From Glaciecola sp. XM2 (GTDB taxonomy: Bacteria; Pseudomonadota; Gammaproteobacteria; Enterobacterales; Alteromonadaceae), in contig NZ_JAHEOJ010000014.1 of NCBI RefSeq assembly GCF_018595715.1, positions 62,001 through 126,000 of the forward strand: a stretch of DNA of 64,000 nt, read 5' to 3'. A program made the translations under genes and the position numbers. A model generated the notes under the pieces. The model did not search any database and was not told the DNA's origin. It saw nothing but the letters and a program-made list of their open reading frames with translations. This document shows positions 46,762 through 55,516 of this stretch, one piece after another. Every line of letters starts with the position of its first letter. Within the stretch, counting starts at the first letter, position 1.

Positions 46762-47640
46762 ATGATTTACTCGTTTAATAAGCAACTTAGCAATACGAAT
46801 ATTCAGTATCTCAGTGCTGAGGAAGATGGAAAAGCTTCGAGCAAACCTATTATGATCATGCTGCATGGTTTTCCAGAAAACAGCTGGAGCTGGGAGCACT
46901 ACATTGAGGCAATGTCTGGGCATTATTCTATTTTTGCGCCCGATTTACCGGGTTATAACAGCTCTACTGGCTTTAAAGAGACCCAGCAGTACAATATTGC
47001 TAACTTAGTGGAAACGATGGCTGAGTTTATTCGTGACATAGCCGGTATTCAAAAGGTGCATTTAGTGGCCCATGATTGGGGGGGCGTTATTGCTTGGCCT
47101 TTGGTTGCATTTCATGAATCTCTTTTTAAAAAGCTGACCATTTTAAATGCAGCGCACCCAGCAACCTTTACTCGCGAAATGGCGAATAACCCCAAACAGC
47201 AGGCAAATAGCGATTACATTACCGACCTTATCAGTGAAACTGCCTACACAAAGACCAGCAACAATGAGCACTATATGTTAAAGCGTTTATACGGTGGTTG
47301 GTTTAAAAAACTAACTCAGGTGCAACAGTCGGCATTGGTTAAGCAATGGGACAATCAACACGCGATGGAACAGTCATTTGCATACTATAAAAATATGCCG
47401 CAATTGGTGACGAAACGCTTGAGTTTGAATACTGAGGTGAAAATTCCGAATATACGAATCAAGGTGCCCACGCAAGTGTTATGGGGCATGCGCGATACAG
47501 CGTTTGTGCCAGAAGTCTTAGATGGCATGGAGCAATGGGTAGAAGACTTAGTTGTATATAGATTTGATGATGCAGACCATTGGCTGCACCACCAAAAACT
47601 AGAAAGCGTGCAACAACGCCTAACCGATTTTCATCAGTAG
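46762..47640 (+). CDS. Alpha/beta hydrolase (epoxide hydrolase-like)
   Basis: A 292-residue cytoplasmic hydrolase with MLHGFPENSWSWEHYI (oxyanion-forming HGFPE of epoxide hydrolases), APDLPGYNSS, and nucleophile D105 in AHDWGGVIAW. The C-terminal histidine lies in DDADHWLHHQ, and an acidic residue in MRDTAFVPE completes the triad. An aspartate nucleophile followed by WGG points to epoxide hydrolases or haloacetate dehalogenases rather than serine esterases. No start Shine-Dalgarno stronger than AAGGCAAGG is visible. It follows the acyl-CoA dehydrogenase terminator and is convergent with the second DUF3718 gene. Confidence 0.88.
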   Translation: MIYSFNKQLSNTNIQYLSAEEDGKASSKPIMIMLHGFPENSWSWEHYIEAMSGHYSIFAPDLPGYNSSTGFKETQQYNIANLVETMAEFIRDIAGIQKVHLVAHDWGGVIAWPLVAFHESLFKKLTILNAAHPATFTREMANNPKQQANSDYITDLISETAYTKTSNNEHYMLKRLYGGWFKKLTQVQQSALVKQWDNQHAMEQSFAYYKNMPQLVTKRLSLNTEVKIPNIRIKVPTQVLWGMRDTAFVPEVLDGMEQWVEDLVVYRFDDADHWLHHQKLESVQQRLTDFHQ

Positions 47641-47652
47641 GCGTTCGAGTGC

Positions 47653-48048
47653 TTACATACGTTCTTGAACAACGCCGGCAATAGGAGATGATTCAAGGCC
47701 ATTGCTGGCAATCCAATCTGTTAAAGCAACGCCGTCACTGTCAGGCTGATTTAATCGTGATTTTGGCATTTTTTTCACTAAAAGCGTACCCGCTTCAACA
47801 GCGTCACTAAGCAAAGCCGTTCGGATTAGACTGTTTCCGTTGCACGAGATGCCGTCGTAATAATCAGCAAGCTTCAATGAATAATTTGCACGTACATCTT
47901 TCATTTTCTTGCGCAGTTCAGACTTGTCGTCGCTTTGAACAATATTGCATATGTTGGCCAAAGCAGCTTCGATGCTCGCGTTAGCGTTGAAGCTAACAAG
48001 TCCAGCTGTGCAGATAGCGATTACAGATAACGATTTTAACTTCTTCAT
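47653..48048 (-). CDS. Exported DUF3718 family protein (copy 2)
   Basis: A 131-residue paralogue of the gene at 40189-40593: signal peptide (MKKLKSLSVIAICTAGLVSFNANA), then ALANICNIVQSDDKSELRKKMKDVRANY, YYDGISCNGNSLIRTAL and EAGTLLVKKMP. It shares the two-cysteine framework and the C-terminal ...DG...WI... segment. Function is unknown. The two copies flank the dehalogenase/FadJ/hydrolase stretch in the same orientation. Confidence 0.87.
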   Translation of the reverse strand: MKKLKSLSVIAICTAGLVSFNANASIEAALANICNIVQSDDKSELRKKMKDVRANYSLKLADYYDGISCNGNSLIRTALLSDAVEAGTLLVKKMPKSRLNQPDSDGVALTDWIASNGLESSPIAGVVQERM

Positions 48049-48187
48049 GGTATTTTCTCTTCAAGGTTAGGTTTGACGAGCGCGATTTTACTTCGCAGCA
48101 CCTAAGTAGCAATCACATCGTCTATAATCAGGTTTAAAAATAAATACCTATTGATAAAAAGTAAAATGGTCTTACCATTTCCTTGCG

Positions 48188-49093
48188 TCAGTGTGATGGA
48201 TTGTAAGCTTTTGCTACTTCTGAAATTTGTTCGCGCATCCACCTATGAGCACTGTCATTATCGGCGCTCACATGCCAATACAAGTAATACTCAATGGGGT
48301 GAATATCGAAGGGTATTTCATACATAGCAAGGTCATAATGTTTCGCTAGATGGTATGGGATACAGGCAATCATATCGGTTTTAACAATGGCGCTGGGCAC
48401 CGTTAAAAAGTGTTGACTGCGCATAACCACTTTTCTTTTTACGCCAAGCTTATCAAGGGCTACATCAATTGTGCCAGCGCCAGATCGTCGATGGGACACG
48501 TTAATGTGCCCAAGCTTTAAAAATGTCTCTAGCGATAGCCCTTGTTGTAAGAGAGGGTGGTTTTTGCGCGCTAAAACAACGAATCGGTCTTTTGCTATGC
48601 GTTGCTTTTTCAAGTGAGGGTCGGTGAATGTTGAGGCGTCAGCAAAAAAGTCTAGATTTCCACTGGCCATTGCCGACACCACATTGCTGCGAGCCACCTC
48701 ATAATTAGTCAGAGTAATGTCTGGTGCGACGTTCTGTAGGCGCGCCATTAGTCGCGGCATAATGCTCACTTCTAACAAATCACGGCTAGAAAAATGAAAC
48801 GCTTTATTAGAGCTTTCAGGCTCAAAAATATGACTTTGCTGCACACTCTTGCGCAGAAGTCCGAGTGCCTCCCTGGCAGGCACAATAATGTTTTGTGCTA
48901 CGGGAGTAGGGGTCATTGAATGCCCAGTGCGCACAAATAAAGGGTCATTTAACATTTCACGTAGCCGTGCCAGTGAATTACTCACCGCAGGCTGGGTTAT
49001 ACAAAGCACATCTGCTGCTTTTGTTAGGCTACCGGCGGTGTATATCGCATCAAATACGGCAAACAGATTTAAATCAATTCGGTGCAAATTCAT
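48188..49093 (-). CDS. LysR-family transcriptional regulator
   Basis: A 301-residue regulator from ATG 49093, which has GGAG six bases upstream; a TTG at 49114 would add seven residues. The N-terminal winged helix-turn-helix reads LNLFAVFDAIYTAGSLTKAADVLCITQPAVSNSLARLREMLNDPLFVRTG, and a periplasmic-binding-protein-like effector domain follows. It is divergent from the MaoC hydratase gene, with an inverted repeat (49146-49174) between them, so it likely regulates that gene and perhaps itself. Its position at the end of the acyl-CoA gene block suggests a fatty-acid or acyl-CoA-related effector (inference). Confidence 0.93.
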   Translation of the reverse strand: MNLHRIDLNLFAVFDAIYTAGSLTKAADVLCITQPAVSNSLARLREMLNDPLFVRTGHSMTPTPVAQNIIVPAREALGLLRKSVQQSHIFEPESSNKAFHFSSRDLLEVSIMPRLMARLQNVAPDITLTNYEVARSNVVSAMASGNLDFFADASTFTDPHLKKQRIAKDRFVVLARKNHPLLQQGLSLETFLKLGHINVSHRRSGAGTIDVALDKLGVKRKVVMRSQHFLTVPSAIVKTDMIACIPYHLAKHYDLAMYEIPFDIHPIEYYLYWHVSADNDSAHRWMREQISEVAKAYNPSH

Positions 49094-49145
49094 ATCAGTC
49101 TCCAGTTTTCCCAATTCACTGAGTCAATAAAAGGGTATTCACAAT

Positions 49146-49174
49146 TATCAATTGAATTATCACTATAGTTGATA
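49146..49174. promoter_or_regulatory. Candidate LysR-type operator between the LysR and MaoC genes
   Basis: TATCAA at 49146-49151 and TTGATA at 49169-49174 form a perfect inverted repeat with a 17-base centre in an A/T-rich stretch. Centre-spaced dyads in the divergent promoter region are typical of LysR binding. A TATAAG at 49176-49181 directly follows and could be the -10 element for the MaoC gene, so repression or activation is possible. Confidence 0.45.
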
Positions 49175-49219
49175 GTATAAGTGCTTTTTAATCAAATATG
49201 TTAATAAATTAGGAGAGTT

Positions 49220-49657
49220 ATGAATATTTCGTTATTAAGTGTTAATGATGCCTTGGCTTGCGAGGGCTGGTATCAAGTCACTCAAGAGAAAGTAGATGCT
49301 TTTGCGAAAGTGACAGAAGACTTCCAGTGGATTCATATTGACCAAGCGCGATGCGAGAAAGAAAGCCCGTTTAAAACCACAATTGCTCATGGATTTTTGA
49401 CAGCGGCGTTGATGCCAAAGATGTTTGCACAATGCGTCAGCGTTGATCCACAGAAAAACACAATGCTCAATTACGGCATAGATAAACTGAGATATTTAGA
49501 ACCCGTTAGAGTAAACGATGAGATTAAATTTAGCTTTGTGTTAAGCAGTATTGAACGCAAGCCCATGGGCAGCTTATACCGCTTTTCTACCCAAGTGGAT
49601 ATCAAGGGAAGAGACAAGCCTGCGCTAGTGGGTGAATTTTTGATGCTGTTGCTTTAA
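49220..49657 (+). CDS. MaoC-like (R)-specific enoyl-CoA hydratase
   Basis: A 145-residue hot-dog-fold protein. The hydratase-2 motif is visible in VTEDFQWIHIDQARC...SPFKTTIAHGFLTAALMP, with the D...H catalytic pair and the conserved glycine after the histidine, as in PhaJ/MaoC. It hydrates 2-enoyl-CoA to the R-3-hydroxyacyl-CoA, linking beta-oxidation to other uses of R-hydroxyacids. No signal peptide. AGGAGAG upstream of ATG 49220 is a strong ribosome-binding site. It is regulated in all likelihood by the divergent LysR gene. Confidence 0.92.
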   Translation: MNISLLSVNDALACEGWYQVTQEKVDAFAKVTEDFQWIHIDQARCEKESPFKTTIAHGFLTAALMPKMFAQCVSVDPQKNTMLNYGIDKLRYLEPVRVNDEIKFSFVLSSIERKPMGSLYRFSTQVDIKGRDKPALVGEFLMLLL

Positions 49658-49886
49658 CCATGTTTAGTTGCATAGATAATAGTTATTATTACAAATAAAT
49701 AACAAAATAGTTACATTTTGCTGATCATAATTTACACTTCAACGTAGAATAAGTAATCGAAAAGTATCATTCGGTTAGTTATCAATGGCCTGATTGCTTC
49801 AGAGTTTGAATCTAAAGCGTAAAAGCCAGGCGCAACTAATGACAAAAAAGCCATAATAAAATGGCGCACACAAGTTGGGGAAGTTT

Positions 49887-52601
49887 ATGAAGTTTACTGC
49901 TAAAAAGACAGCGATAGCAGCGGTCGTCGCCGCGAATATGTTTGCTTTACCAAACATCGCTTTGGCTCAGCAAGACGATGCAAACGAGGCAGAAGCCAAA
50001 GACGTAGAACTAATACTGGTCACAGGTAGTTTTGTAAGACGTAGCGAAAATTTTGAGTCACCGTCACCATTGGCGGTCGTAGACAGTGTCTCTATCGATG
50101 CTATTGGTGCGAAAAACATAGCGGATATTACTCAGACGCTAACCATCAACACTGGTGCTGAGAATAACCCCGATGCGTTTACACAAAACGCGACAGCGGG
50201 TACTTCTAACATTAACCTCAGAGGGTTAGGTGTTGCATCTACATTGGTACTGCTAAACAGCCGTCGTCAAGTTGTTAACGCTCAACAGACCAACGAAGGC
50301 CTTAACTTCGTTGATACCAGTTCTTTAGTGCCGATGATTGCGATTGACCGCGTTGAGATTATTAAAGACGGTGCGTCGGCACTTTACGGTTCAGACGCGG
50401 TTGCCGGTGTAGTGAACTTCATTACAAAACGTAATTATGACGGCGTTAAAATCACAGCCGATTATCAAGACGGTGCCCATGGCGACAATTCGGAATATAT
50501 TCTACAAGGTTTGTGGGGAGCAAGTTCTGATAGAGGCAATGTGATGGCGGCAATCAGTTATACTGATCGCTCACCTTTATTTTTGTCAGACCGCCGCCTA
50601 TCTCGCCCGCAAGACGATAGCAGTAACCTAGGTAACCCAGGTTCATATTTTGGCGTCCCAGGGATTCCTGCAGGGGTACCCGTTATTGACCCAACCGGTT
50701 GTGCTGAGTTTGGTGGTAACGCAAACATTGCTGCGACCGTACCATATCCTGGCTTTGGTTCGCTTGATTTAGGAACCTGCCAATTTGATTTCGGTCCTGG
50801 CTATTCATACGTGCCGGAAGAAAGCCGAATTAATGCCTATGTAAAATCAAATTATGAACTTACCGACACCATCACGTGGGTAACAGAGTTTGGATTAGCT
50901 CGTAACCGCGCAGAGCGAGGCGGTGCACCTAGTTTTCCTAACCTTCGCGGCCCAATTGTTCCCGCCACGCATCCTGATAACCCATTCGGCACCGCCGTTC
51001 AGTTTTTAGGAAGAGCAGAGGGTAATGGCTTTGAAGCAGACCCTGCTAATACCGAATCAGAGACTTTCCGTTTCAATACTGCACTTACAGGAGAGATGGA
51101 TAATGGTTTCTGGGAAATAAGCTATACCAACGCTAAAAATGAGTTCTTGTTTAGGGTTGAAGACGTACTTAACACAGAGTTTAACCTTGCATTGTCAGGT
51201 TTTGGCGGCGCAAACTGTGATCCAAGTAGTCCAGCGGCAGTTGCTGGTCAGGGACCGTGCGAGTACTTCAATCCATTTGCGACATCATTTACCACCTCAC
51301 CTAACTCGCAATACGTGATTGACTCGTTTTCTGCTGATCAAGTGATTGATTCTGAGGCTAAACTTCAAGTGCTAGAAGGTTTCGCTTCTTTTGATGTGTT
51401 TGAAATGGACGGCGGCTTTGCAGGCTTAGCGGTTGGTTTGCAGTACCGTGAAGAAGAGCTAAGTCAAGACTATGATCAATTGTCTAACCAAGATAGCTTC
51501 TCATTTGTTATTGGTAACCCTGACTTTAGTGATAGCCTAGATGTTTGGGCCGCTTTCGCCGAAATGGCGTTACCTGTAAACGATCAGTTAGATATTCAAT
51601 TGGCCTTACGCTATGAAAATTACGGTGGCTCTATTGGCGATACTGTTGATCCAAAATTGGCTTTCAATTATCGCTTTACCGATGATTTCTCACTGAGAGG
51701 GTCTATCTCTACCTCGTTTAGAGCGCCGTCAATCTTTATGCGAAATGGTGGAGCAACAAGTTTGCAACAGCTCACTGACCCAGTAGTAGGTGGAAACGCC
51801 TTCGCTGCAGTGCGTACCGCGGGTAACACCGAATTAACGCCTGAAGAGTCAACTGCATATAACTTCGGTTTCTCATTTGAACCGATTGATGACTTGTCGG
51901 TTGAAATTGATTATTGGAACTTTGAATTTGAAGACCTGATTATTCAAGAAAGTGCGCAAGCCTTGTTGAATTCTAACCCAACCGACACATCCCGTATTGT
52001 GCGCGCAGGGGATCCACTAACAGGGCCTGTCTTACAGGTTAACAATACATATGTTAACGCAAGTTCGCTGGAAACCAATGGTCTTGATATCGTGTCGAGC
52101 TACAAGATTGAGACAGAGGTAGGTACATTCACGCCAAACTTGTCAGCTACATATATATTGGCTTATGACCTCAACGATCCACAAGCGGGTCAGATTGATG
52201 GCGCTGGACGTAGAAACTTCACTAACATTGGTGTGTCTTCACCTGAGTTACGCGCTAACTTAGGCTTAACATGGACCAATGACATATACAGTGCCAACTT
52301 ATTTGCGCGTTATGTGAGCAGCTATGACGATGATCAAAACTGTTCAGATGGTACGATTAGGACAGGTAGTTGTGGTAATCTTGGGTTAAAAGAAATTGAT
52401 AGTCACGTCACTTATGATGCTCAGTTTAATGTTGACCTCGGTGCATTGCTTAATACCGAAACCAATTACCTATTAACGGTTGGTGGCATTAACTTGACGG
52501 ACGAAAATCCACCTCAGGTATTTACCAACAGTGGCTTTGACTCTAAAGTGCATGACCCTAGAGGTCGTCAACTTTACGTAAGACTGGCGGTTGAATTTTA
52601 A
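49887..52601 (+). CDS. TonB-dependent outer-membrane receptor
   Basis: The 904-residue precursor starts at ATG 49887 behind GGGGAAG; TTG 49875 is an alternative. A signal peptide (about 28 residues, NIALA-QQ) is followed by a TonB-box-like VELILVTGS, a plug domain (PLAVVDSVSIDAIGAKNIADI; NINLRGLG; DGASALYGSDAVAGVVNFIT) and a 22-stranded barrel ending in the C-terminal aromatic-rich LYVRLAVEF. It imports a large or scarce nutrient using TonB-ExbBD energy. The substrate is unknown; the plug style is that of the marine carbohydrate/peptide-type OMR group. A terminator follows. Confidence 0.94.
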   Translation: MKFTAKKTAIAAVVAANMFALPNIALAQQDDANEAEAKDVELILVTGSFVRRSENFESPSPLAVVDSVSIDAIGAKNIADITQTLTINTGAENNPDAFTQNATAGTSNINLRGLGVASTLVLLNSRRQVVNAQQTNEGLNFVDTSSLVPMIAIDRVEIIKDGASALYGSDAVAGVVNFITKRNYDGVKITADYQDGAHGDNSEYILQGLWGASSDRGNVMAAISYTDRSPLFLSDRRLSRPQDDSSNLGNPGSYFGVPGIPAGVPVIDPTGCAEFGGNANIAATVPYPGFGSLDLGTCQFDFGPGYSYVPEESRINAYVKSNYELTDTITWVTEFGLARNRAERGGAPSFPNLRGPIVPATHPDNPFGTAVQFLGRAEGNGFEADPANTESETFRFNTALTGEMDNGFWEISYTNAKNEFLFRVEDVLNTEFNLALSGFGGANCDPSSPAAVAGQGPCEYFNPFATSFTTSPNSQYVIDSFSADQVIDSEAKLQVLEGFASFDVFEMDGGFAGLAVGLQYREEELSQDYDQLSNQDSFSFVIGNPDFSDSLDVWAAFAEMALPVNDQLDIQLALRYENYGGSIGDTVDPKLAFNYRFTDDFSLRGSISTSFRAPSIFMRNGGATSLQQLTDPVVGGNAFAAVRTAGNTELTPEESTAYNFGFSFEPIDDLSVEIDYWNFEFEDLIIQESAQALLNSNPTDTSRIVRAGDPLTGPVLQVNNTYVNASSLETNGLDIVSSYKIETEVGTFTPNLSATYILAYDLNDPQAGQIDGAGRRNFTNIGVSSPELRANLGLTWTNDIYSANLFARYVSSYDDDQNCSDGTIRTGSCGNLGLKEIDSHVTYDAQFNVDLGALLNTETNYLLTVGGINLTDENPPQVFTNSGFDSKVHDPRGRQLYVRLAVEF

Positions 52602-52632
52602 TTCATTAGCACAATCTTTTAAATTAGTCGTA

Positions 52633-52662
52633 TAAAGCCCCGTAACAGGGGCTTTATTTTTT
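52633..52662 (+). terminator. Intrinsic terminator after the TonB-dependent receptor gene
   Basis: A 9-bp stem (TAAAGCCCC at 52633-52641 and GGGGCTTTA at 52648-52656), loop of six, followed by a T-run (TTTTTT). Confidence 0.93.
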
Positions 52663-52682
52663 TAACACAAGTGAGAGAGATA

Positions 52683-52982
52683 ATGGTGAAAAGATTAGAA
52701 GAATCCGAAATTTCAGTTGCCTTAGAAGAGCTAAACGGCATGTCTGGGGATGTACCGTGGGTCATTGAAGGCGGCAAACTTAGTAAAACATTTAAGTTCA
52801 AAAGCTTTATACGTGCCTTTGGCTGGATGAGTCAGATGGCAATATGGGCGGAAAAGCTCAAGCACCACCCAGAATGGTTCAATGTGTACAATAAAGTAGA
52901 AGTTAAGCTTGTTACTCACGATGTTGATGGCATCAGTGAATTAGATTTTGAGCTAGCCAAAAAGATGGAGTTGTTTAAATAA
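52683..52982 (+). CDS. Pterin-4a-carbinolamine dehydratase
   Basis: A 99-residue enzyme from ATG 52683, with GAGAGAGA upstream; GTG 52671 is an in-frame alternative. The PCD active-site signature HHPEW is present in [19 protein letters not shown], and the C-terminal [19 protein letters not shown] follows the family. It dehydrates 4a-hydroxytetrahydrobiopterin in recycling of the cofactor for aromatic amino-acid hydroxylases, and the family can also act as a dimerisation cofactor. No phenylalanine hydroxylase gene lies in the window. Confidence 0.92.
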   Translation: MVKRLEESEISVALEELNGMSGDVPWVIEGGKLSKTFKFKSFIRAFGWMSQMAIWAEKLKHHPEWFNVYNKVEVKLVTHDVDGISELDFELAKKMELFK

Positions 52983-53046
52983 TCTTCCGGCAAAGCTTGA
53001 AAAGTAAGCGATCAGTCATTATTTACATATTATAAGAAAATCTGGC

Positions 53047-53074
53047 TTGCAACGCGCATGGTGCTATGTATAAT
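53047..53074 (+). promoter_or_regulatory. Promoter of the metY/rimP-nusA-infB transcription unit
   Basis: TTGCAA at 53047-53052 and TATAAT at 53069-53074 with a 16-base spacer, about 40 bases upstream of the tRNA. The -10 is a perfect consensus. Confidence 0.75.
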
Positions 53075-53113
53075 ACGCACCTCTTCAGCAAGCAAGCTGA
53101 TTACCAGTTCAGA

Positions 53114-53190
<77 letters not shown>

Positions 53191-53197
53191 CTTTAGA

Positions 53198-53223
53198 AAA
53201 CCCAGCACATTGTTGGGTTTTTT
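53198..53223 (+). terminator. Terminator/attenuator immediately after metY
   Basis: A 10-bp hairpin with one G-U pair (AAACCCAGCA at 53198-53207 and TGTTGGGTTT at 53211-53220) ending in T residues, eight bases after the tRNA. It may release the tRNA transcript while allowing partial read-through to rimP. Confidence 0.7.
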
Positions 53224-53391
53224 ATTATTTGACGTAAAATTTTAATTTGCGTCATCATAGCTTACTCGTTATACTTTGCGCCGTTGGTATTTTCGCTTAC
53301 ATGGTTTGAGCCGATACGAACGCGAGCGGCATTTTTCCGTTGTAGTAATGGACGATGTCCACCATGAGCAATTATGGTGATAAGAATTCCG

Positions 53392-53427
53392 AAAAAAGGC
53401 TCCGCTTGTACGGGGCTTTTTTGTTTT
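53392..53427 (+). terminator. Second leader hairpin upstream of rimP (terminator-like)
   Basis: AG-CTCCG pairs with CGGGGCT around a loop at 53405-53410, with one bulged G, flanked by A-rich and T-rich arms (tail CTTTTTTG). It lies 75-110 bases upstream of the rimP start. In E. coli the metY-rimP leader has comparable terminators tied to NusA autoregulation; the same here is inference. Confidence 0.6.
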
Positions 53428-53501
53428 TTACTCTCACGAAGTAAGAAACTGAGAATGGGCAATATGCCCTTTTTTTATATGTGTAAACCACGGAGATTAG
53501 A

Positions 53502-53960
53502 TTGTCTCAGTTAGAACAAAAATTGACTGAAATGCTGGCATCGCCAGTTGAGGCCTTGGGCTTTGAACTTGTCGGTATTGAATTTGTACGGGCAGGCAAA
53601 CACTCAACGCTGCGAGTCTATATAGATAATGAAAACGGCATCGATGTTGACGACTGCGCTGATGTAAGTCATCAGGTAAGTGCGGTACTAGATGTCGAAG
53701 ATCCAATTTCAACCGAATATAACCTGGAAGTTTCGTCACCAGGTATGGATAGACCGCTGTTTAAAGCTGCCCATTACGCGAAAGCAATAGGGGAAGAGGC
53801 GTCTATTAAATTGAATTTTCCGCAAGATGGACGTCGGAACTTCAAAGGAATTATTAAGCAGTCTACCGATACGCATGTGCAGGTTGAAGTAGATGGAACT
53901 GTCTTTGAGTTGCCATTAGGCAATATTGCAAAGGCTAACATAGTGCCAAATTTTGATTAA
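53502..53960 (+). CDS. rimP: Ribosome maturation factor RimP
   Basis: A 152-residue protein needed for maturation of the 30S subunit in the cytoplasm. [20 protein letters not shown] and [19 protein letters not shown], with the C-terminal SH3-like part, are typical RimP. Translation starts at TTG 53502 with GGAGATT at 53492-53498. First protein of the nusA-infB operon; 39 bases separate it from nusA. Confidence 0.96.
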   Translation: MSQLEQKLTEMLASPVEALGFELVGIEFVRAGKHSTLRVYIDNENGIDVDDCADVSHQVSAVLDVEDPISTEYNLEVSSPGMDRPLFKAAHYAKAIGEEASIKLNFPQDGRRNFKGIIKQSTDTHVQVEVDGTVFELPLGNIAKANIVPNFD

Positions 53961-53999
53961 TACGGGGATGCTTGCTGGCAGGTAGGCAATAACAAGAAT

Positions 54000-55493
54000 A
54001 TGAGCAAAGAAATTTTATTAGTAGCAGAAGCAGTATCTAACGAAAAGCAAGTGCCGAGAGAGAAGATATTCGAAGCACTGGAATTCGCTATCGCGAGTGC
54101 CACCAAAAAGAAAAATGTGGGCGAAATAGAAGTCCGTATTGCTATCGACAGAGAAACCGGAGATTTTGATACGTTTCGCAGGTGGTTGGTAATTGAAGAT
54201 GACCAAGAACAAGAGAACCCATACGCAGAAATGACAATATCTGCCGCTCAAATCGATGAGCCGGATATTCAAATTGGTGATTACGTTGAAGAGCAAATAG
54301 AGTCTATCGCGTTTGACCGTATTACGACGCAAACCGCCAAACAAGTCATTGTCCAGAAAGTGCGTGAAGCGGAACGTGCACAAATGATTGCCGAATATGA
54401 AGATAAAGTCGGTGAATTGGTGACAGGTACGGTTAAAAAAGTAAACAGAGATAACATCATTGTTGATTTAGGCAACAATGCAGAGGGCGTAATTTTCCGC
54501 GATGACATGCTCCCGCGTGAAACCTTTAGACCGGGCGATAGAGTCCGTGGTTTGTTATATGTGATTCGTCCAGAAGCACGTGGCGCGCAATTATTTATAA
54601 GCCGTACTCACCCTGATATGCTAATTGAGTTGTTCCGCTTAGAAGTACCGGAAATTGCGGAAGAGACTTTAGAGATAAGAGCTGCGGCTCGTGACCCAGG
54701 TGCGCGTGCAAAAATTGCGGTAAAAACCAATGACAAGCGTTTAGACCCAGTCGGAGCATGTGTAGGTATGCGTGGTTCGAGAGTGCAAGCGGTATCGAGT
54801 GAACTAGGCGGTGAGCGAGTCGACATCGTATTGTGGGATGAAAATCCAGCGCAATATGTGATTAATGCGATGGCTCCTGCTGAGGTTGCCTCAATCATTG
54901 TTGATGAAGATACGCGAACTATGGATGTTGCCGTTGAAAGCGACAACCTTGCGCAAGCGATTGGCCGAAATGGTCAGAACGTGCGCCTTGCAAGTCAATT
55001 AACGGAGTGGGAGCTTAATGTCATGACCATTGAGGACATGAACAACAAGCACCAAGCAGAAAATGAAAAGGTATTGGCATTGTTCACTCAATATCTTGAT
55101 ATCGACGAAGACTTCGCTCTAGTGTTAGTAGAAGAAGGTTTTACCACATTAGAAGAAGTGGCATACGTGCCGGCTGCCGAGATGCTAGAAATCGAAGGCT
55201 TAGATGAAGATATCGTAGAAGAGCTTCGCGGCCGTGCAAAAGCGGCACTAACAACGCAAGCATTAGCAAACGAAGAGAGTTTAGAAGCGTCAGAGCCTAA
55301 GCAAGAGCTATTAGACCTTGAGGGTATGGATAAGCACGTTGCTTATCTGTTGGCGAGTCGCGGCATCACAGATCTTGAAGGTCTTGCCGAGCAAGGCACT
55401 GATGAAATTAGCGACATCGAAGGGTTGACCGAAGAGCAAGCTGGCACTTTAATTATGGCTGCGCGCAACATCGTTTGGTTTAACGAAGAATAA
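54000..55493 (+). CDS. nusA: Transcription termination/antitermination protein NusA
   Basis: The 497-residue RNA-polymerase-binding factor has the N-terminal polymerase-binding domain (1-130), S1 domain (about 135-200; [30 protein letters not shown]), KH1 and KH2 ([15 protein letters not shown]...[20 protein letters not shown]) and two C-terminal acidic repeats (about 365-420 and 435-490), as in gammaproteobacterial NusA. It regulates pausing, termination and antitermination, and may autoregulate through the leader hairpins upstream. Confidence 0.97.
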   Translation: MSKEILLVAEAVSNEKQVPREKIFEALEFAIASATKKKNVGEIEVRIAIDRETGDFDTFRRWLVIEDDQEQENPYAEMTISAAQIDEPDIQIGDYVEEQIESIAFDRITTQTAKQVIVQKVREAERAQMIAEYEDKVGELVTGTVKKVNRDNIIVDLGNNAEGVIFRDDMLPRETFRPGDRVRGLLYVIRPEARGAQLFISRTHPDMLIELFRLEVPEIAEETLEIRAAARDPGARAKIAVKTNDKRLDPVGACVGMRGSRVQAVSSELGGERVDIVLWDENPAQYVINAMAPAEVASIIVDEDTRTMDVAVESDNLAQAIGRNGQNVRLASQLTEWELNVMTIEDMNNKHQAENEKVLALFTQYLDIDEDFALVLVEEGFTTLEEVAYVPAAEMLEIEGLDEDIVEELRGRAKAALTTQALANEESLEASEPKQELLDLEGMDKHVAYLLASRGITDLEGLAEQGTDEISDIEGLTEEQAGTLIMAARNIVWFNEE

Positions 55494-55516
55494 GGTCAAG
55501 GGGAGATAGTAATACC

